Shown: piece by piece, positions 1-8,172 of the stretch
How the letters are laid out: the number at the start of each line of letters is the position of its first letter
How positions within the stretch are numbered: position 1 is the first letter of the stretch
Source of the DNA: Streptomyces sp. VRA16 Mangrove soil
GTDB lineage: Bacteria; Actinomycetota; Actinomycetes; Streptomycetales; Streptomycetaceae
Length of the DNA stretch: 64,000 bases
NCBI RefSeq assembly: GCF_017377775.1
Contig: NZ_JAFVLN010000012.1
Location: 186,001 to 250,000, forward strand
Direction: 5' to 3'
Made by a program: the position numbers and the translations under genes
The notes under the pieces: model-generated
Seen by the model: the letters and a program-made list of their open reading frames with translations, nothing else
Database searches by the model: none
What the model was told of the DNA's origin: nothing

Positions 1-1580
1 TCGTCGATGCCCAGCTCGTCCAGGGCCCGCTTGGCGGCCGCGACCTGCGGCTGGCCTCCGTCGACCACGACGAGCTGCGGCGGGTAGGCGAACTTCTTGG
101 GGCGGCCGTCGTCCTCGGTGAGCCGGGACTCCTGCTCGGTCTCGTCGTCCATCTCGGCGTCGGACCAGTCGGCAGACTTCTCCTGGGCGGCGAGGTAGCG
201 CTTGAAACGACGCGTGATCACTTCGTGCATGGAGCGGACGTCGTCCTGGCCCTCGAAGCCCTTGATCTGGAAGCGGCGGTATTCGCTCTTGCGGGCGAGG
301 CCGTCCTCGAAGACCACCATGGAGGCCACGACGTCGTCGCCCTGGAGGTGCGAGATGTCGTAGCACTCGATGCGCAGCGGCGCGCTGCCCAGGTCGAGGG
401 CCTCGGCGATCTCCTCCAGGGCGCGGGAGCGGGTGGTCAGGTCGGAGGCGCGCTTCGTCTTGTGCAGGGCGAGCGCCTGCTGCGCGTTGCGGTGCACCGT
501 CTCCATGAGTGCCTTCTTGTCGCCGCGCTGCGGGATGCGCAACGAGACGTTCGAACCGCGGCGCTCGGTGAGCCATGCCTGGATGGGCTCCACCGGGTCG
601 GGCAGCGCCGGGACGAGGACCTCCTTGGGGACGGCGTCCCCGCTCTCCTCGCCGTAGAGCTGCTGGAGCGCGTGCTCGACGAGGTCGCCGCTGGTGACGG
701 CCTCGACCTTGTCGGTGACCCAGCCGCGCTGACCCCGCACGCGTCCGCCGCGTACGTGGAAGATCTGCACGGCCGCTTCCAGCTCGTCCTCCGCGAGGGC
801 GATGAGGTCGGCGTCGGTGGCGTCGGCGAGGACGACCGCGCTCTTCTCCATGGCCTTCTTCAGGGCCTCGATGTCGTCGCGCAGGCGCGCGGCCCGCTCG
901 TACTCCATCTCCTCGGCCGCGGCCTGCATGTCCTTCTCCAGGCGGCGGAGGTACGTCCCCGTCCGCCCGGCCATGAAGTCGCAGAATTCCTCGGCCAGTT
1001 CGCGGTGCTCGTCGGGCGTGACGCGCTCCACGCACGGGGCCGAGCACTTGCCGATGTAGCCGAGAAGGCAGGGGCGGCCGGTGCGCGTCGCGTTCTTGAA
1101 CACGCCCGCGGAGCAGGTACGGACGGGGAAGACACGCAACAGCAGGTCCACGGTGTCGCGGATCGCCCACGCGTGCCCGTAGGGGCCGAAGTAGCGCACG
1201 CCCTTCTTCTTCTGGCCACGCATCACCTGGACGCGCGGGAACTCCTCGTTCATCGTCACCGCGAGGTACGGATAGCTCTTGTCGTCGCGGTACTTGACGT
1301 TGAACCGGGGGTCGTACTCCTTGATCCAGGAGTACTCCAGCTGTAGTGCCTCGACCTCCGTGGACACGACGGTCCACTCCACGGACGCGGCCGTGGTGAC
1401 CATCGTGCGGGTGCGCGGGTGCAGGTTCGCCAGGTCCTGGAAATAGTTCGCCAGGCGCTGGCGCAGGCTTTTCGCCTTTCCGACGTAGATCACCCGGCGG
1501 TGCTCGTCGCGGAACCTGTACACCCCTGGGGAGTCGGGAATCTGTCCCGGCTTGGGGCGGTAGCTGGAGGGGTCGGCCAT
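1..1580 (-). CDS. uvrC: Excinuclease ABC subunit C, N-terminal part (cut by window edge)
   Basis: UvrC makes the two incisions of nucleotide excision repair in the UvrB-DNA complex. About 526 residues are present; the 3' end, with the helix-hairpin-helix domain, lies outside the window. Visible in order: GIY-YIG nuclease near residues 16-95 (GVYRF, VIYVGKAKSLRQRL), a cysteine cluster (CLLGYIGKCSAPC), a UVR motif (YERAARLRDDIEALKKAM) that contacts UvrB, and the start of the RNase H-like domain (ECYDISH, VVVDGGQPQ). The ATG at 1580 lies 7 nt downstream of a TAGGGT -10 element, so the mRNA may be leaderless. uvrA and uvrB follow on the same strand within 25 kb but as separate units. Confidence 0.97.
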   Translation of the reverse strand, partial: MADPSSYRPKPGQIPDSPGVYRFRDEHRRVIYVGKAKSLRQRLANYFQDLANLHPRTRTMVTTAASVEWTVVSTEVEALQLEYSWIKEYDPRFNVKYRDDKSYPYLAVTMNEEFPRVQVMRGQKKKGVRYFGPYGHAWAIRDTVDLLLRVFPVRTCSAGVFKNATRTGRPCLLGYIGKCSAPCVERVTPDEHRELAEEFCDFMAGRTGTYLRRLEKDMQAAAEEMEYERAARLRDDIEALKKAMEKSAVVLADATDADLIALAEDELEAAVQIFHVRGGRVRGQRGWVTDKVEAVTSGDLVEHALQQLYGEESGDAVPKEVLVPALPDPVEPIQAWLTERRGSNVSLRIPQRGDKKALMETVHRNAQQALALHKTKRASDLTTRSRALEEIAEALDLGSAPLRIECYDISHLQGDDVVASMVVFEDGLARKSEYRRFQIKGFEGQDDVRSMHEVITRRFKRYLAAQEKSADWSDAEMDDETEQESRLTEDDGRPKKFAYPPQLVVVDGGQPQVAAAKRALDELGID

Positions 1581-1587
1581 GTCAGAC

Positions 1588-1610
1588 ACCCTACTTCCGG
1601 GGTGTGACAG
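1588..1610 (-). promoter_or_regulatory. Degenerate DNA-damage-type promoter of uvrC
   Basis: Reading toward uvrC the sequence is CTGTCACAC, 8 nt, TAGGGT, then 7 nt to the ATG. The layout is identical to the TTGTCRGTG-N8-TANNNT promoters of uvrB and ogt in this window, but the GTG part of the upstream element is replaced by CAC. It is either a weakened PafBC-type promoter or an ordinary -10 element with a chance match. Confidence 0.4.
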
Positions 1611-1612
1611 TT

Positions 1613-1647
1613 CGGGGCGCCCGGCGCCGGACGGGCCGGGCGCCCCG
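1613..1647 (-). terminator. Hairpin terminator
   Basis: Perfect 13-bp inverted repeat, arms 1613-1625 and 1635-1647 (CGGGGCGCCCGGC and its complement) with a 9-nt loop. It sits just past the stop codon of the LAGTG-anchored protein and before the uvrC promoter, so it should separate the two transcripts. Confidence 0.7.
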
Positions 1648-1652
1648 CCGCG

Positions 1653-2657
1653 TCAGCCTGTCCCGCGGGCCCTGCGGGAGCGGCGCAGGGCGCGGCCGCT
1701 CAGGAGGAGGGCCGCCAGCGCGCCGGTTCCGGCCAGGGCGGAGGCGGCCGTCAGCGGTCCCCGCGCCGGTTCCTGCACCGGTCCCTGTGTCTGTTGTTGT
1801 GTCGGTTGTTGTGTCGGTTGCTGTGTCTGTTGCTGTGTCTGTTGCTGTGGCGCCGGTTCCTGTTGCGGCGTGCCGTAACCGCCCGCCTCCCCCTTCTTCG
1901 CGTACGCGGAACCCGGCAGCTTGTCGCCGTAGGCCCGGTCGACGCGTGCCCGGTACGCCGTCACGGAGATCCCGGCCCGGCCGACGGCCCGCACCGCGTC
2001 CGCGTCGAGCGGCAGCACGCGCGCGTGGTCCGCGACGTACCAGGCGTCGATCTGCGGCTCCTGGAAGACCGTGCCACCAGGCAGCTTGTGCGCGCCGAGG
2101 GCCGCGTAACGGGTCTCGTCGTCCCCGGAGGCGATGTTGACCACCTTCCAGGCGCCCTGCCGCTCGACGGTCCACAAGGAAGCCTTCTGCCCGTCGGCGG
2201 CCACCGCCTCACTGGCGAGGAAGGCGAGTTCCGCGATGGGCGCGTCCTTCTTGCCGGCCACGAAATCACGCGACAAGTAGGAGACCGGTACGGCTCGTTC
2301 GCCTTCTATGCGGGGCGTCGCGGCCGCCTTCGTGAGGGCCCCGTCGCGGGCGAAGAAGCGGGCGAGGGTGTCCAGCGTGCGGGGCGACATCGCCGCGTCG
2401 TGCGCCGCCACGCGCGCGTGGTCGGGTACGACCGGAGCGGGAGCCGGGGTGGGATCGGCGGTCGCGTGCGGGGCCGCGAGGCCGAGCAGGAGCGTGGCGG
2501 CGGTCCCGGCCAGGACTGGGGCCATGCCGCGTCGTCCCATCGCCTTCAGCGTGATGTGTCGTCCCATCGCCTTCGCCGTGGTGCGCCGTCTCACCGACTT
2601 CGCCATGGTGCGCCGTCTCACCGACATCGCCGTGGTGCGTCGTCTCATCTCCTTCAC
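1653..2657 (-). CDS. Secreted protein with LAGTG cell-wall sorting signal, unknown function
   Basis: No enzymatic family recognised. An arginine-rich repetitive N-terminus precedes a hydrophobic signal segment (VLAGTAATLLLGLAAPHATA). A mature domain of about 200 residues follows, then a Gln/Pro/Thr-rich spacer (QQEPAPQQQTQQQTQQ), and at residues 308-312 LAGTG, a hydrophobic stretch (ALAALLLSG) and an Arg-rich tail. That is the architecture of class E sortase substrates, which in Streptomyces use LAXTG. The GTG start overlaps the TGA of the upstream cysteine protease gene (GTGA), implying coupled translation; the real start could be one of several internal ATGs in the repeat, since the repeat adds length before the signal peptide. 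Covalent wall anchoring is inferred. Confidence 0.75.
   Translation of the reverse strand: MKEMRRRTTAMSVRRRTMAKSVRRRTTAKAMGRHITLKAMGRRGMAPVLAGTAATLLLGLAAPHATADPTPAPAPVVPDHARVAAHDAAMSPRTLDTLARFFARDGALTKAAATPRIEGERAVPVSYLSRDFVAGKKDAPIAELAFLASEAVAADGQKASLWTVERQGAWKVVNIASGDDETRYAALGAHKLPGGTVFQEPQIDAWYVADHARVLPLDADAVRAVGRAGISVTAYRARVDRAYGDKLPGSAYAKKGEAGGYGTPQQEPAPQQQTQQQTQQPTQQPTQQQTQGPVQEPARGPLTAASALAGTGALAALLLSGRALRRSRRARGTG
2530..2650 (-). repeat. 27-bp tandem repeats inside a signal-peptide region
   Basis: Four to five imperfect copies of a 27-bp unit encode nine-residue blocks of the type RRRTMAKSV / RRRTTAKAM / GRHITLKAM at the N-terminus of the LAGTG protein. The unit length keeps the frame open. 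The last copy runs into the true-looking signal peptide. Confidence 0.75.
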
Positions 2658-3373
2658 GCCCCGATCCGGTACAGCGAGTGGGTCCAGGAGAACGAGCCGT
2701 TGCTGACGTACCAGTCGTGGGACGCCCAGTTGTAGCGGTCATTGGAGGGCCAGGGGTCGCCCCAGTAGACCCAGCCGTTCGCGTCGTCGTAGCCGTACAG
2801 GACGTGCATGTGGCCGCCGCCGCTCGACCACTGGATGCGCGTCTCGACGGGGCGGTCGGCGTTGATCTCCGTCTGGACGGTGGCGTAGCGCAGCCAGCCG
2901 GTCACGTACGAGCCGGGGCTGATGCCGGCCCATTGGAGTCCGTCCTGCACATTGCCCAAGGTGGCTTGATAGTTGGGGCATTCGGTGCCCTGAGCGCGAC
3001 CGAAGGCGGCGTTGCAGAACTGGTTCTGGGAGTAGTTCCGCCCGAACCAGGTGGCGATGGTGTTGCCGCTCGCGGCCCAGCACCAGTTCGTCTTCTGCTG
3101 GGCCTGCATCGTGATGTTCAGGCGCTTCGTGGCGAGGGCGGCCGGTGTGGCCGTGGTGTCCCTGGTATCTCTGGTGGCCGTGGTGGCCGTGGCAGCTGTA
3201 GTGGCCGTTGTCGCTGAGGAGTCCGTATCGGCCGTGGTGGTCGCTGTCGCCGTGTTCGCGGGCAGGGCGACGGCTGCCGTCATCGTGACCGCCAGGACAG
3301 CCGCACGCAGACGTCTGTGGCGCGGGACGGCTGGTCGGGGACGTCGGGGACGTCTCGTACTCGGTGTGCGCAT
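2654..3373 (-). CDS. Secreted papain-like cysteine protease
   Basis: 239 residues. An Arg-rich n-region and a long Ala-rich hydrophobic segment form a signal peptide, followed by a Thr/Ala-rich linker of low complexity. The catalytic domain starts near residue 90 with NITMQAQQKTNWCWAASG, the Q...NWCWAA block of papain-like/C39-like proteases in which the middle Cys is the nucleophile. The His is in GGHMHVLYGYDD and an Asn/Asp region follows (GWVYWGDP). GGAGG lies 5-6 nt before the ATG. Its stop overlaps the start of the LAGTG protein gene, so the protease and a probable cell-wall protein are made together; processing of one by the other is possible but only inferred. Confidence 0.85.
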   Translation of the reverse strand: MRTPSTRRPRRPRPAVPRHRRLRAAVLAVTMTAAVALPANTATATTTADTDSSATTATTAATATTATRDTRDTTATPAALATKRLNITMQAQQKTNWCWAASGNTIATWFGRNYSQNQFCNAAFGRAQGTECPNYQATLGNVQDGLQWAGISPGSYVTGWLRYATVQTEINADRPVETRIQWSSGGGHMHVLYGYDDANGWVYWGDPWPSNDRYNWASHDWYVSNGSFSWTHSLYRIGA

Positions 3374-3623
3374 CGCGGTCCTCCCTGAACGGGGTGAGGG
3401 GTGGAGGAGCGCGTCCGGACGCGTTGACGAGGATCGGCTCTTGTCGCGGGCAGGTCAACACGCTTCAATGCCGGGTGACTTGGGGCGGTGAACGACGTCG
3501 TACGGATGTGAACAACTCTCGTACGACGACCAGCCGCCCCGCTCCGACCGGCGCGAACGCCCGGCTGCGGCGATGTGAATGTTCACAGCTCGCGGGCGGC
3601 GCGCGGAGAAGCAGGAGGCCCCT

Positions 3624-4574
3624 ATGCGGCTCGGCGAACGGCACACAGAAACGGAACCGGCACCGGCCCTGGACGCGGCGCTGCGCACCGGCCCGTTCCA
3701 TCTCGCTCTGCGGGCCGCGATCGCCGCCCGCAGGCTGCCGCTGCACCGGGTGCAGCACCATCTGTCGCGCCAGGGCATCAAGGTCGGCGTGACCAGCCTG
3801 AGTTACTGGCAGCAGGGCGCGCGCAGACCGCAGCGTGAGGAGTCGATGCGGGCCGTGCGTGCTCTGGAGGAGATCCTCGAACTGCCCGAGGAGTCCCTCA
3901 TCCGGCTCCTCGGCCCGGGAGAGCGGCCGGTCGCGCCACCACGTCCCGCGGCCCGCTCCTACCGGTCGCTGGTCGAGGCCTCCGGGGTCCTGCACCGGCT
4001 GTTGACGGAACTGGAGTCACCGATCGACGGCGGTCTGCACACCGTCGGGCACCTCGAACGGGTCCGGATCGGGCCGCGCCGGGAACTGGTCGGCCGGGAC
4101 TCCCAGCACATCGTGCGCGCCCACCGCGAGGGCGTGGACCGCTATGTGGCCATCCACCATGGAGACCCGGGCTGCTCCCCCGGTGACGTGGCGGTGGAAG
4201 CCATGGAGAACTGCCGCACCGGGCGGGTGTGCTGGGACGCCGGCACCGGAGTCCTGGTGGCGGAACTGCTCTTCGACACGCGGCTGCGAGCCGGCGACAC
4301 CCACATGTTCCGGTACGGCTTCGAGGATGGCACAGCGGGCGCGTCGAGCGAGTACGTCCGCGGGTTCAGCTTCGCCGGCGGGCAGTACGCGCTCCAGGTG
4401 CGGTTCACCGACGACGCGCTGCCCGTGCGCTGCCACCGCTTCACCCAGCAGTCCACCGCGGCCCCGCGCGTGGGCCGCCGGGAACTGATGCTCAGCGGCC
4501 GGCACCGGTCGGTGCACGTGGTGGAGCAGCAGGTGCGGGCCGGGCTGCTGGGCATCGGCTGGGACTGGGAGTAG
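3624..4574 (+). CDS. XRE-type DNA-binding regulator
   Basis: 316 residues from the ATG at 3624, chosen because GGAGG stands 5 nt upstream (3614-3618); an in-frame ATG at 3579 lacks a ribosome site. The N-terminal 90 residues contain a helix-turn-helix of the kind found in Streptomyces XRE-like proteins (HRVQHHLSRQGIKVGVTSLSYWQQG, then RPQREESMRAVRALEEILELP). The C-terminal 200 residues are a conserved beta-rich domain of unknown role (VGRDSQHIVRAHREGVDRY, YVRGFSFAGG). It may sense a ligand. It is divergent from the protease operon, 250 bp away, and may control it; that is inference from position. Confidence 0.75.
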   Translation: MRLGERHTETEPAPALDAALRTGPFHLALRAAIAARRLPLHRVQHHLSRQGIKVGVTSLSYWQQGARRPQREESMRAVRALEEILELPEESLIRLLGPGERPVAPPRPAARSYRSLVEASGVLHRLLTELESPIDGGLHTVGHLERVRIGPRRELVGRDSQHIVRAHREGVDRYVAIHHGDPGCSPGDVAVEAMENCRTGRVCWDAGTGVLVAELLFDTRLRAGDTHMFRYGFEDGTAGASSEYVRGFSFAGGQYALQVRFTDDALPVRCHRFTQQSTAAPRVGRRELMLSGRHRSVHVVEQQVRAGLLGIGWDWE

Positions 4575-4624
4575 TAGCCCCCGGTAGCCCTCGGTCCAGC
4601 CAGCGTGCGGCGCTGAGAGTGCGG

Positions 4625-5056
4625 CTACTGCTTCGGGCCCGCGACGATCTTGCCGCCCTCGACCTTCACCGACAGCTCCTCGAGCGGCACCGTCGCCGGG
4701 GCCTGCAGCACCTTTCCGCTGATGGCGTCGAACTTGCTGCCGTGGCAGTTGCAGGTCAGCTCCGTGCCCTTGAGCATGCCGATCGGGCAGCCCGCGTGGG
4801 TGCAGATGGTGCTGAACGCCTTGTAGGCGCCGTCCTTCGTGCGGCTGACCACAACGTGCTCGTCCTTGTACAGCTTCGCGCCGCCCGCGGGGACCTCGTC
4901 GGCCTTGCCCAGGTCGACGGGCGCGGTGGGCGCCGCGGCCGCACCCGAGTCGGATCCGCCGGAGCACGCGGTGAGGCCGATACCGGCCGTTCCCGCCACG
5001 GCGACGCCGCGCAGTGCGGTGCGGCGGGAGATGCGGGAGGGGGTCGTGCCGGGCAT
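4625..5056 (-). CDS. Tat-exported Rieske [2Fe-2S] lipoprotein
   Basis: 143 residues. SRRTALRG gives a twin-arginine signal and LTAC (Cys31) a lipobox, so the protein is exported folded and lipid-anchored on the outer face of the membrane. The Rieske ligands are complete: C85-T-H87 and C102-N-C-H105, with C90 and C104 placed for the usual disulfide. It is a single Rieske domain with no transmembrane helix, unlike QcrA, so it probably serves a peripheral electron-transfer role; the partner is not visible in the neighbourhood. The start was set by the Tat motif; the frame stays open far upstream through repeat DNA that is not protein-like. Confidence 0.9.
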   Translation of the reverse strand: MPGTTPSRISRRTALRGVAVAGTAGIGLTACSGGSDSGAAAAPTAPVDLGKADEVPAGGAKLYKDEHVVVSRTKDGAYKAFSTICTHAGCPIGMLKGTELTCNCHGSKFDAISGKVLQAPATVPLEELSVKVEGGKIVAGPKQ

Positions 5057-5307
5057 CGGGGCTCCACGGGTGTCGCTGGGCGGAGGCACAGCCGGGCTAC
5101 GGATCGCGGGCGCGGGCCGGTGGGTCGCAGCCCGCCGGACGTCGGTCCGACGGATCACGATCCGACCGGTCACGGTCCGGCCGATCATGCGGCTGACCAG
5201 GAGGGTGACAGATCCGACGATACCGGCGGGGAAAGGGACGCCGACGGCTGGGCCCCGGGCCGAACAGAGGACAGAAGCCAGGGGGGTGGGGCACGAAGCT
5301 CGGCTGC

Positions 5308-5351
5308 GGGCCGTGGGCCGTGGGCCGTGGGCCGTGGGCCGTGGGCCGTGG
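5308..5351. repeat. Heptanucleotide tandem repeat (GGGCCGT)6
   Basis: Six perfect copies of GGGCCGT from 5308 to 5349, plus GG. Seven is not a multiple of three and the region is intergenic. Slippage-type minisatellite. Confidence 0.95.
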
Positions 5352-5395
5352 CGAAGGGATACCAGGACACTGCCGCTGCCCGATCCGGCCCTCGC

Positions 5396-5462
5396 CCTGC
5401 CCGCTTCGGCCGTGGCGCTGCCCGCTTCGGGGCACGGGTGCTGCCCGCTTCGGGGCACGGGG
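5396..5462. repeat. Three copies of CTGCCCGCTTCGG
   Basis: The block CTGCCCGCTTCGG recurs at about 5397, 5418 and 5441; the last two copies extend to CTGCCCGCTTCGGGGCACGG. Confidence 0.85.
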
Positions 5463-5541
5463 TGCTTCACGGATCGCGAGGTTCTAGTGTGCCTCCTCGC
5501 GGGGCGTACGACGTCGCTGCTCACGGCCCTGCGCCAAGGCT

Positions 5542-5601
5542 CCCGACCATCCTGACCGTCCCGCTCAGCTCCCCGACCATCCTGACCCGTCCCGCTCAGC
5601 T
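5542..5601. repeat. 30-bp tandem duplication before the PfkB kinase
   Basis: Two nearly identical 29/30-bp units (CCCGACCATCCTGACC... ending CCGCTCAGCT), 5542-5570 and 5572-5601, differ by one inserted C. The second copy ends 15 nt before the GTG start, so it lies in the leader or promoter of the kinase gene. Confidence 0.9.
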
Positions 5602-5616
5602 CCGAGAGGAACCACC

Positions 5617-6558
5617 GTGATCGTCGTCGCCGGAGAGGCCCTGATCGACCTCGTCCCGCTGGGCCCGCGCTCCGCCGACGGCCCGGGTCAGCACGGTTCG
5701 GCACTGCCCGCACTCGCCCCCCGGCTCGGCGGTGGCCCGTACAACACCGCGGTGGCGCTCGGCCGGCTCGGCTCCGCCGTCGCCTTCTGCTCGCGCCTCT
5801 CCCGGGACACTTTCGGCGAGGCCCTGCTGACGGGGCTGCGTACAGCCGGGGTCGAGGTGTCCCCGGTGCAACGGGGCGACGAGCCGACGACGCTGGCCGT
5901 CACCTCCATCGGCGACGACGGCTCGGCCCGCTACTCGTTCTACGCGGAAGGCACCGCCGATCGGCTCTTCTCGATGCCTCAGGCCCTTCCGGCGGGCACG
6001 CGCGCGGTGTCGTTCGGCACCTGCTCGCTGGTCCTGGAGCCGGGGGCCGGCGCCTACGAGGAACTGATGCGGGCGGCCGCCGCCCAGGGTGTCTTCACCG
6101 CGCTCGACCCGAACATCCGGGCCGGGCTGATCCCCGACGCGGACGCCTACCGGGCCCGCTTCAAGAGCTGGCTGCCCTCGACCTCGCTGCTCAAGCTCTC
6201 CGAGGAGGACGCCCAATGGCTCGGGGGGACACCGCAGGAGTGGCTGTCCGCCGGCCCGGCCGCCGTGGTGGTCACGCGGGGCGGGGACGGCCTGAGCGTC
6301 TTCACTCGGAGCGGCGAGACGTACGCCGCGCCGGCTGAGCGGGTCGACATCGTGGACACGATCGGTGCGGGTGACACGGTCAACGCGGCGCTGCTGCACG
6401 GCCTTTCGCAGTTGGCCGCCCTCTCCCCCGCCGCCGTCGCCGAGCTGGACGAGGAGACCTGGACCCGGCTGCTGCGGTTCGCGGCACGCGCCGCGGCGAT
6501 CACGTGCTCGCGGGCGGGAGCCGAACCGCCGTACCGGTCCGAGGCCGGCGAGGTGTGA
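5617..6558 (+). CDS. PfkB-family carbohydrate kinase (fructokinase-like)
   Basis: 313 residues, full length for the ribokinase/fructokinase family. The N-terminal substrate region contains GEALIDLVP and GGGPYNTAVALGRLG; the C-terminal signature is DTIGAGDTVNAALL, with catalytic Asp253 in GAGD. It phosphorylates a sugar or nucleoside with ATP in the cytosol; fructose is the most likely substrate, by similarity of the N-terminal motif to fructokinases, but this is not certain. GTG start with GAGAGGA about 8 nt upstream. Monocistronic, ending in a hairpin that faces the converging regulator gene. Confidence 0.88.
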   Translation: MIVVAGEALIDLVPLGPRSADGPGQHGSALPALAPRLGGGPYNTAVALGRLGSAVAFCSRLSRDTFGEALLTGLRTAGVEVSPVQRGDEPTTLAVTSIGDDGSARYSFYAEGTADRLFSMPQALPAGTRAVSFGTCSLVLEPGAGAYEELMRAAAAQGVFTALDPNIRAGLIPDADAYRARFKSWLPSTSLLKLSEEDAQWLGGTPQEWLSAGPAAVVVTRGGDGLSVFTRSGETYAAPAERVDIVDTIGAGDTVNAALLHGLSQLAALSPAAVAELDEETWTRLLRFAARAAAITCSRAGAEPPYRSEAGEV

Positions 6559-6569
6559 CCGCCGGCCAA

Positions 6570-6586
6570 CGCCGGGGCGCCCGGCG
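6570..6586. terminator. Short bidirectional hairpin
   Basis: CGCCGGG - GCG - CCCGGCG, a perfect 7-bp stem between the converging kinase and MmyB-type regulator genes. Confidence 0.5.
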
Positions 6587-6597
6587 GAGCGCCCTGC

Positions 6598-7455
6598 TCA
6601 GCCGCTGACCGCGCGGAGCGCGCCCGGAGTGCGGCCGTTGAGCCGGTCCAGGGCCGCTGCCGTGACGTCGTCGGCCGGCAGGTGCACGAGGATCGACTGC
6701 CCGTCGCCGTCCGGCAGGGCCAACGTTTCCATCGCGAGGCGCAGTGGCCCCACGTCGGGGTGCGCCACCAGGTAATGCCCGGCGCGCCGGGGCGGGGCGG
6801 CGGCCGCGGCCATCCGGTCGGTGAAGGGCGCCCCGGCCGTGACGGTCAACTCGTCGACAAGGGAGGCAACCAGGGAATCCACGAGCGGTGCCCCCTGCCG
6901 GAGCCGCGCGATCTGGTCGTCGGCCACCCGGTCCCACTCGGGATAGACACGGCGCGCCCGCTCGTCGGTGAACAGGTATCGCACGAGGTTGGGCCGGTCC
7001 ACGTCCAGGATGCCGAGCGCTTTGGCGAAGCGCGCATATCCGTCGGTGTGGGCCAGGACGTCTCCGACCCAGTTCACGACGATCGCCGGGGTGGGTTCCA
7101 GTCGGCGCAGGAGCGCGTGCACGGTGGGCCGGACGGTCTGTGACGGGGCCGCACCGGTGGAGCAGAGCACGGCGTCCGCCCCGCCGGCCTTGGCGAGACG
7201 GCGCAGCAACAGCCGCTCGTCCGTGGAGAGTCGCAGCACATCGGCGAGCGCGCCGATCACCGACGGCGACGGATTGCGGTCGCGACCCTGCTCCAGGCGG
7301 GTCAGATACTCCGCGCTGATGCCGGCGAGTGTGGCCAGCTCGGCGCGGCGCAGCCCCGGGGTGCGGCGTCGCGGCCCGGTCGGCAGGCCCACTTCGGCCG
7401 GGGTCACAGCCTCCCGGCGTGTGCGCAGGAACGTACCCAACTCGTTGTCAGCCAC
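6598..7455 (-). CDS. XRE-family regulator with MmyB-like ligand-binding domain
   Basis: 285 residues. The N-terminal helix-turn-helix (RRTPGLRRAELATLAGISAEYLTRLEQGRDRNPS) is the hallmark of the MmyB/PAS-like family, in which the RRxPGLRREE-type motif precedes a fatty-acid or small-molecule binding domain (here residues about 105-270, NWVGDVLAHTDGYARFAKA). It is divergent from the YceI gene with 100 bp between starts; genes of this family commonly control the adjacent divergent gene, so YceI is the likely target. Confidence 0.9.
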   Translation of the reverse strand: MADNELGTFLRTRREAVTPAEVGLPTGPRRRTPGLRRAELATLAGISAEYLTRLEQGRDRNPSPSVIGALADVLRLSTDERLLLRRLAKAGGADAVLCSTGAAPSQTVRPTVHALLRRLEPTPAIVVNWVGDVLAHTDGYARFAKALGILDVDRPNLVRYLFTDERARRVYPEWDRVADDQIARLRQGAPLVDSLVASLVDELTVTAGAPFTDRMAAAAAPPRRAGHYLVAHPDVGPLRLAMETLALPDGDGQSILVHLPADDVTAAALDRLNGRTPGALRAVSG

Positions 7456-7555
7456 CCCACGAACGTACCAACGCGCCCGCGGCTCATCGTGGCCCTGTCA
7501 CTACCAGCCTTGGCTCGGCCTTCCTCACGTGCAGCAGGAAGCACAGAGTGAAGGC

Positions 7556-8158
7556 ATGCCTGACAACGACTTCGCGACCGTCAACTCCCTTTCGGCGACG
7601 GCGGCTTCCACCGCCGCACTACCCCTGTCCTCCGGCGCTTGGACGCTGGACCCGCTGCACTCTGCGGTGAACTTCACGATCCGGCACCTGGGGATCGCGA
7701 AGGTGCGCGGCCGCTTCACCGAGGTGGAGGCGGGCTTGTACGTCGGCAACACACTCGCGGACGTACAAGTGACGGCCACCGTCTCGCTCGCCTCGATCGA
7801 CACGGGGAATGCCGATCGTGACGCACACACCCGCTCGGCGGATCTGCTGGACGTGGAGCGCCGTCCCACGATGGCCTTCCGCTCGACCGGGGTGAGTGGT
7901 GCGGACGAGGACTGGTCGATGGCGGGCGAGTTGACCATCGGTGACGTGACCCGTCCGGTGACGCTCGACGTGGAGTTCGGCGGGCTCGTCGATGTGCCGA
8001 TGGACGGGAGCCGGCACGCCGGATTCGAGGCGACGGGGGAGATCCGGCGCAGCGATTTCGGGCTCGATTTCGGCACCGGTCTGCTGGGTGATGTTGTCAA
8101 GATTCAACTGGACATGCAGTTCGTGGAGCCTCGTGAACCGCAGGACCAGGCTGGTTGA
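7556..8158 (+). CDS. YceI family protein
   Basis: 200 residues. The YceI fold is a lipocalin-like beta barrel binding isoprenoid or other lipid chains; family signatures are WTLDPLHSAVNFTIRHLGIAKVRG, VTATVSLASIDTGNADRDAH and FGLDFGTGLLGDVVKIQLDMQF. No signal peptide is present, so it is cytoplasmic, unlike the periplasmic E. coli YceI. GAAGG precedes the ATG by a few nt. It ends in a strong hairpin that also faces uvrA. Likely regulated by the divergent MmyB-type protein. Confidence 0.92.
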   Translation: MPDNDFATVNSLSATAASTAALPLSSGAWTLDPLHSAVNFTIRHLGIAKVRGRFTEVEAGLYVGNTLADVQVTATVSLASIDTGNADRDAHTRSADLLDVERRPTMAFRSTGVSGADEDWSMAGELTIGDVTRPVTLDVEFGGLVDVPMDGSRHAGFEATGEIRRSDFGLDFGTGLLGDVVKIQLDMQFVEPREPQDQAG

Positions 8159-8172
8159 TCGTTGAACGCACG

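Larger units (their letters stand above)
5057..5616. other. 560-bp intergenic region rich in short tandem repeats
   Basis: Divergent spacer between the Rieske gene and the PfkB kinase. It contains three separate tandem-repeat tracts, listed individually, and no convincing gene. Open frames here are products of base composition. Promoters for both flanking genes must lie in it, but none stands out. Confidence 0.6.
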
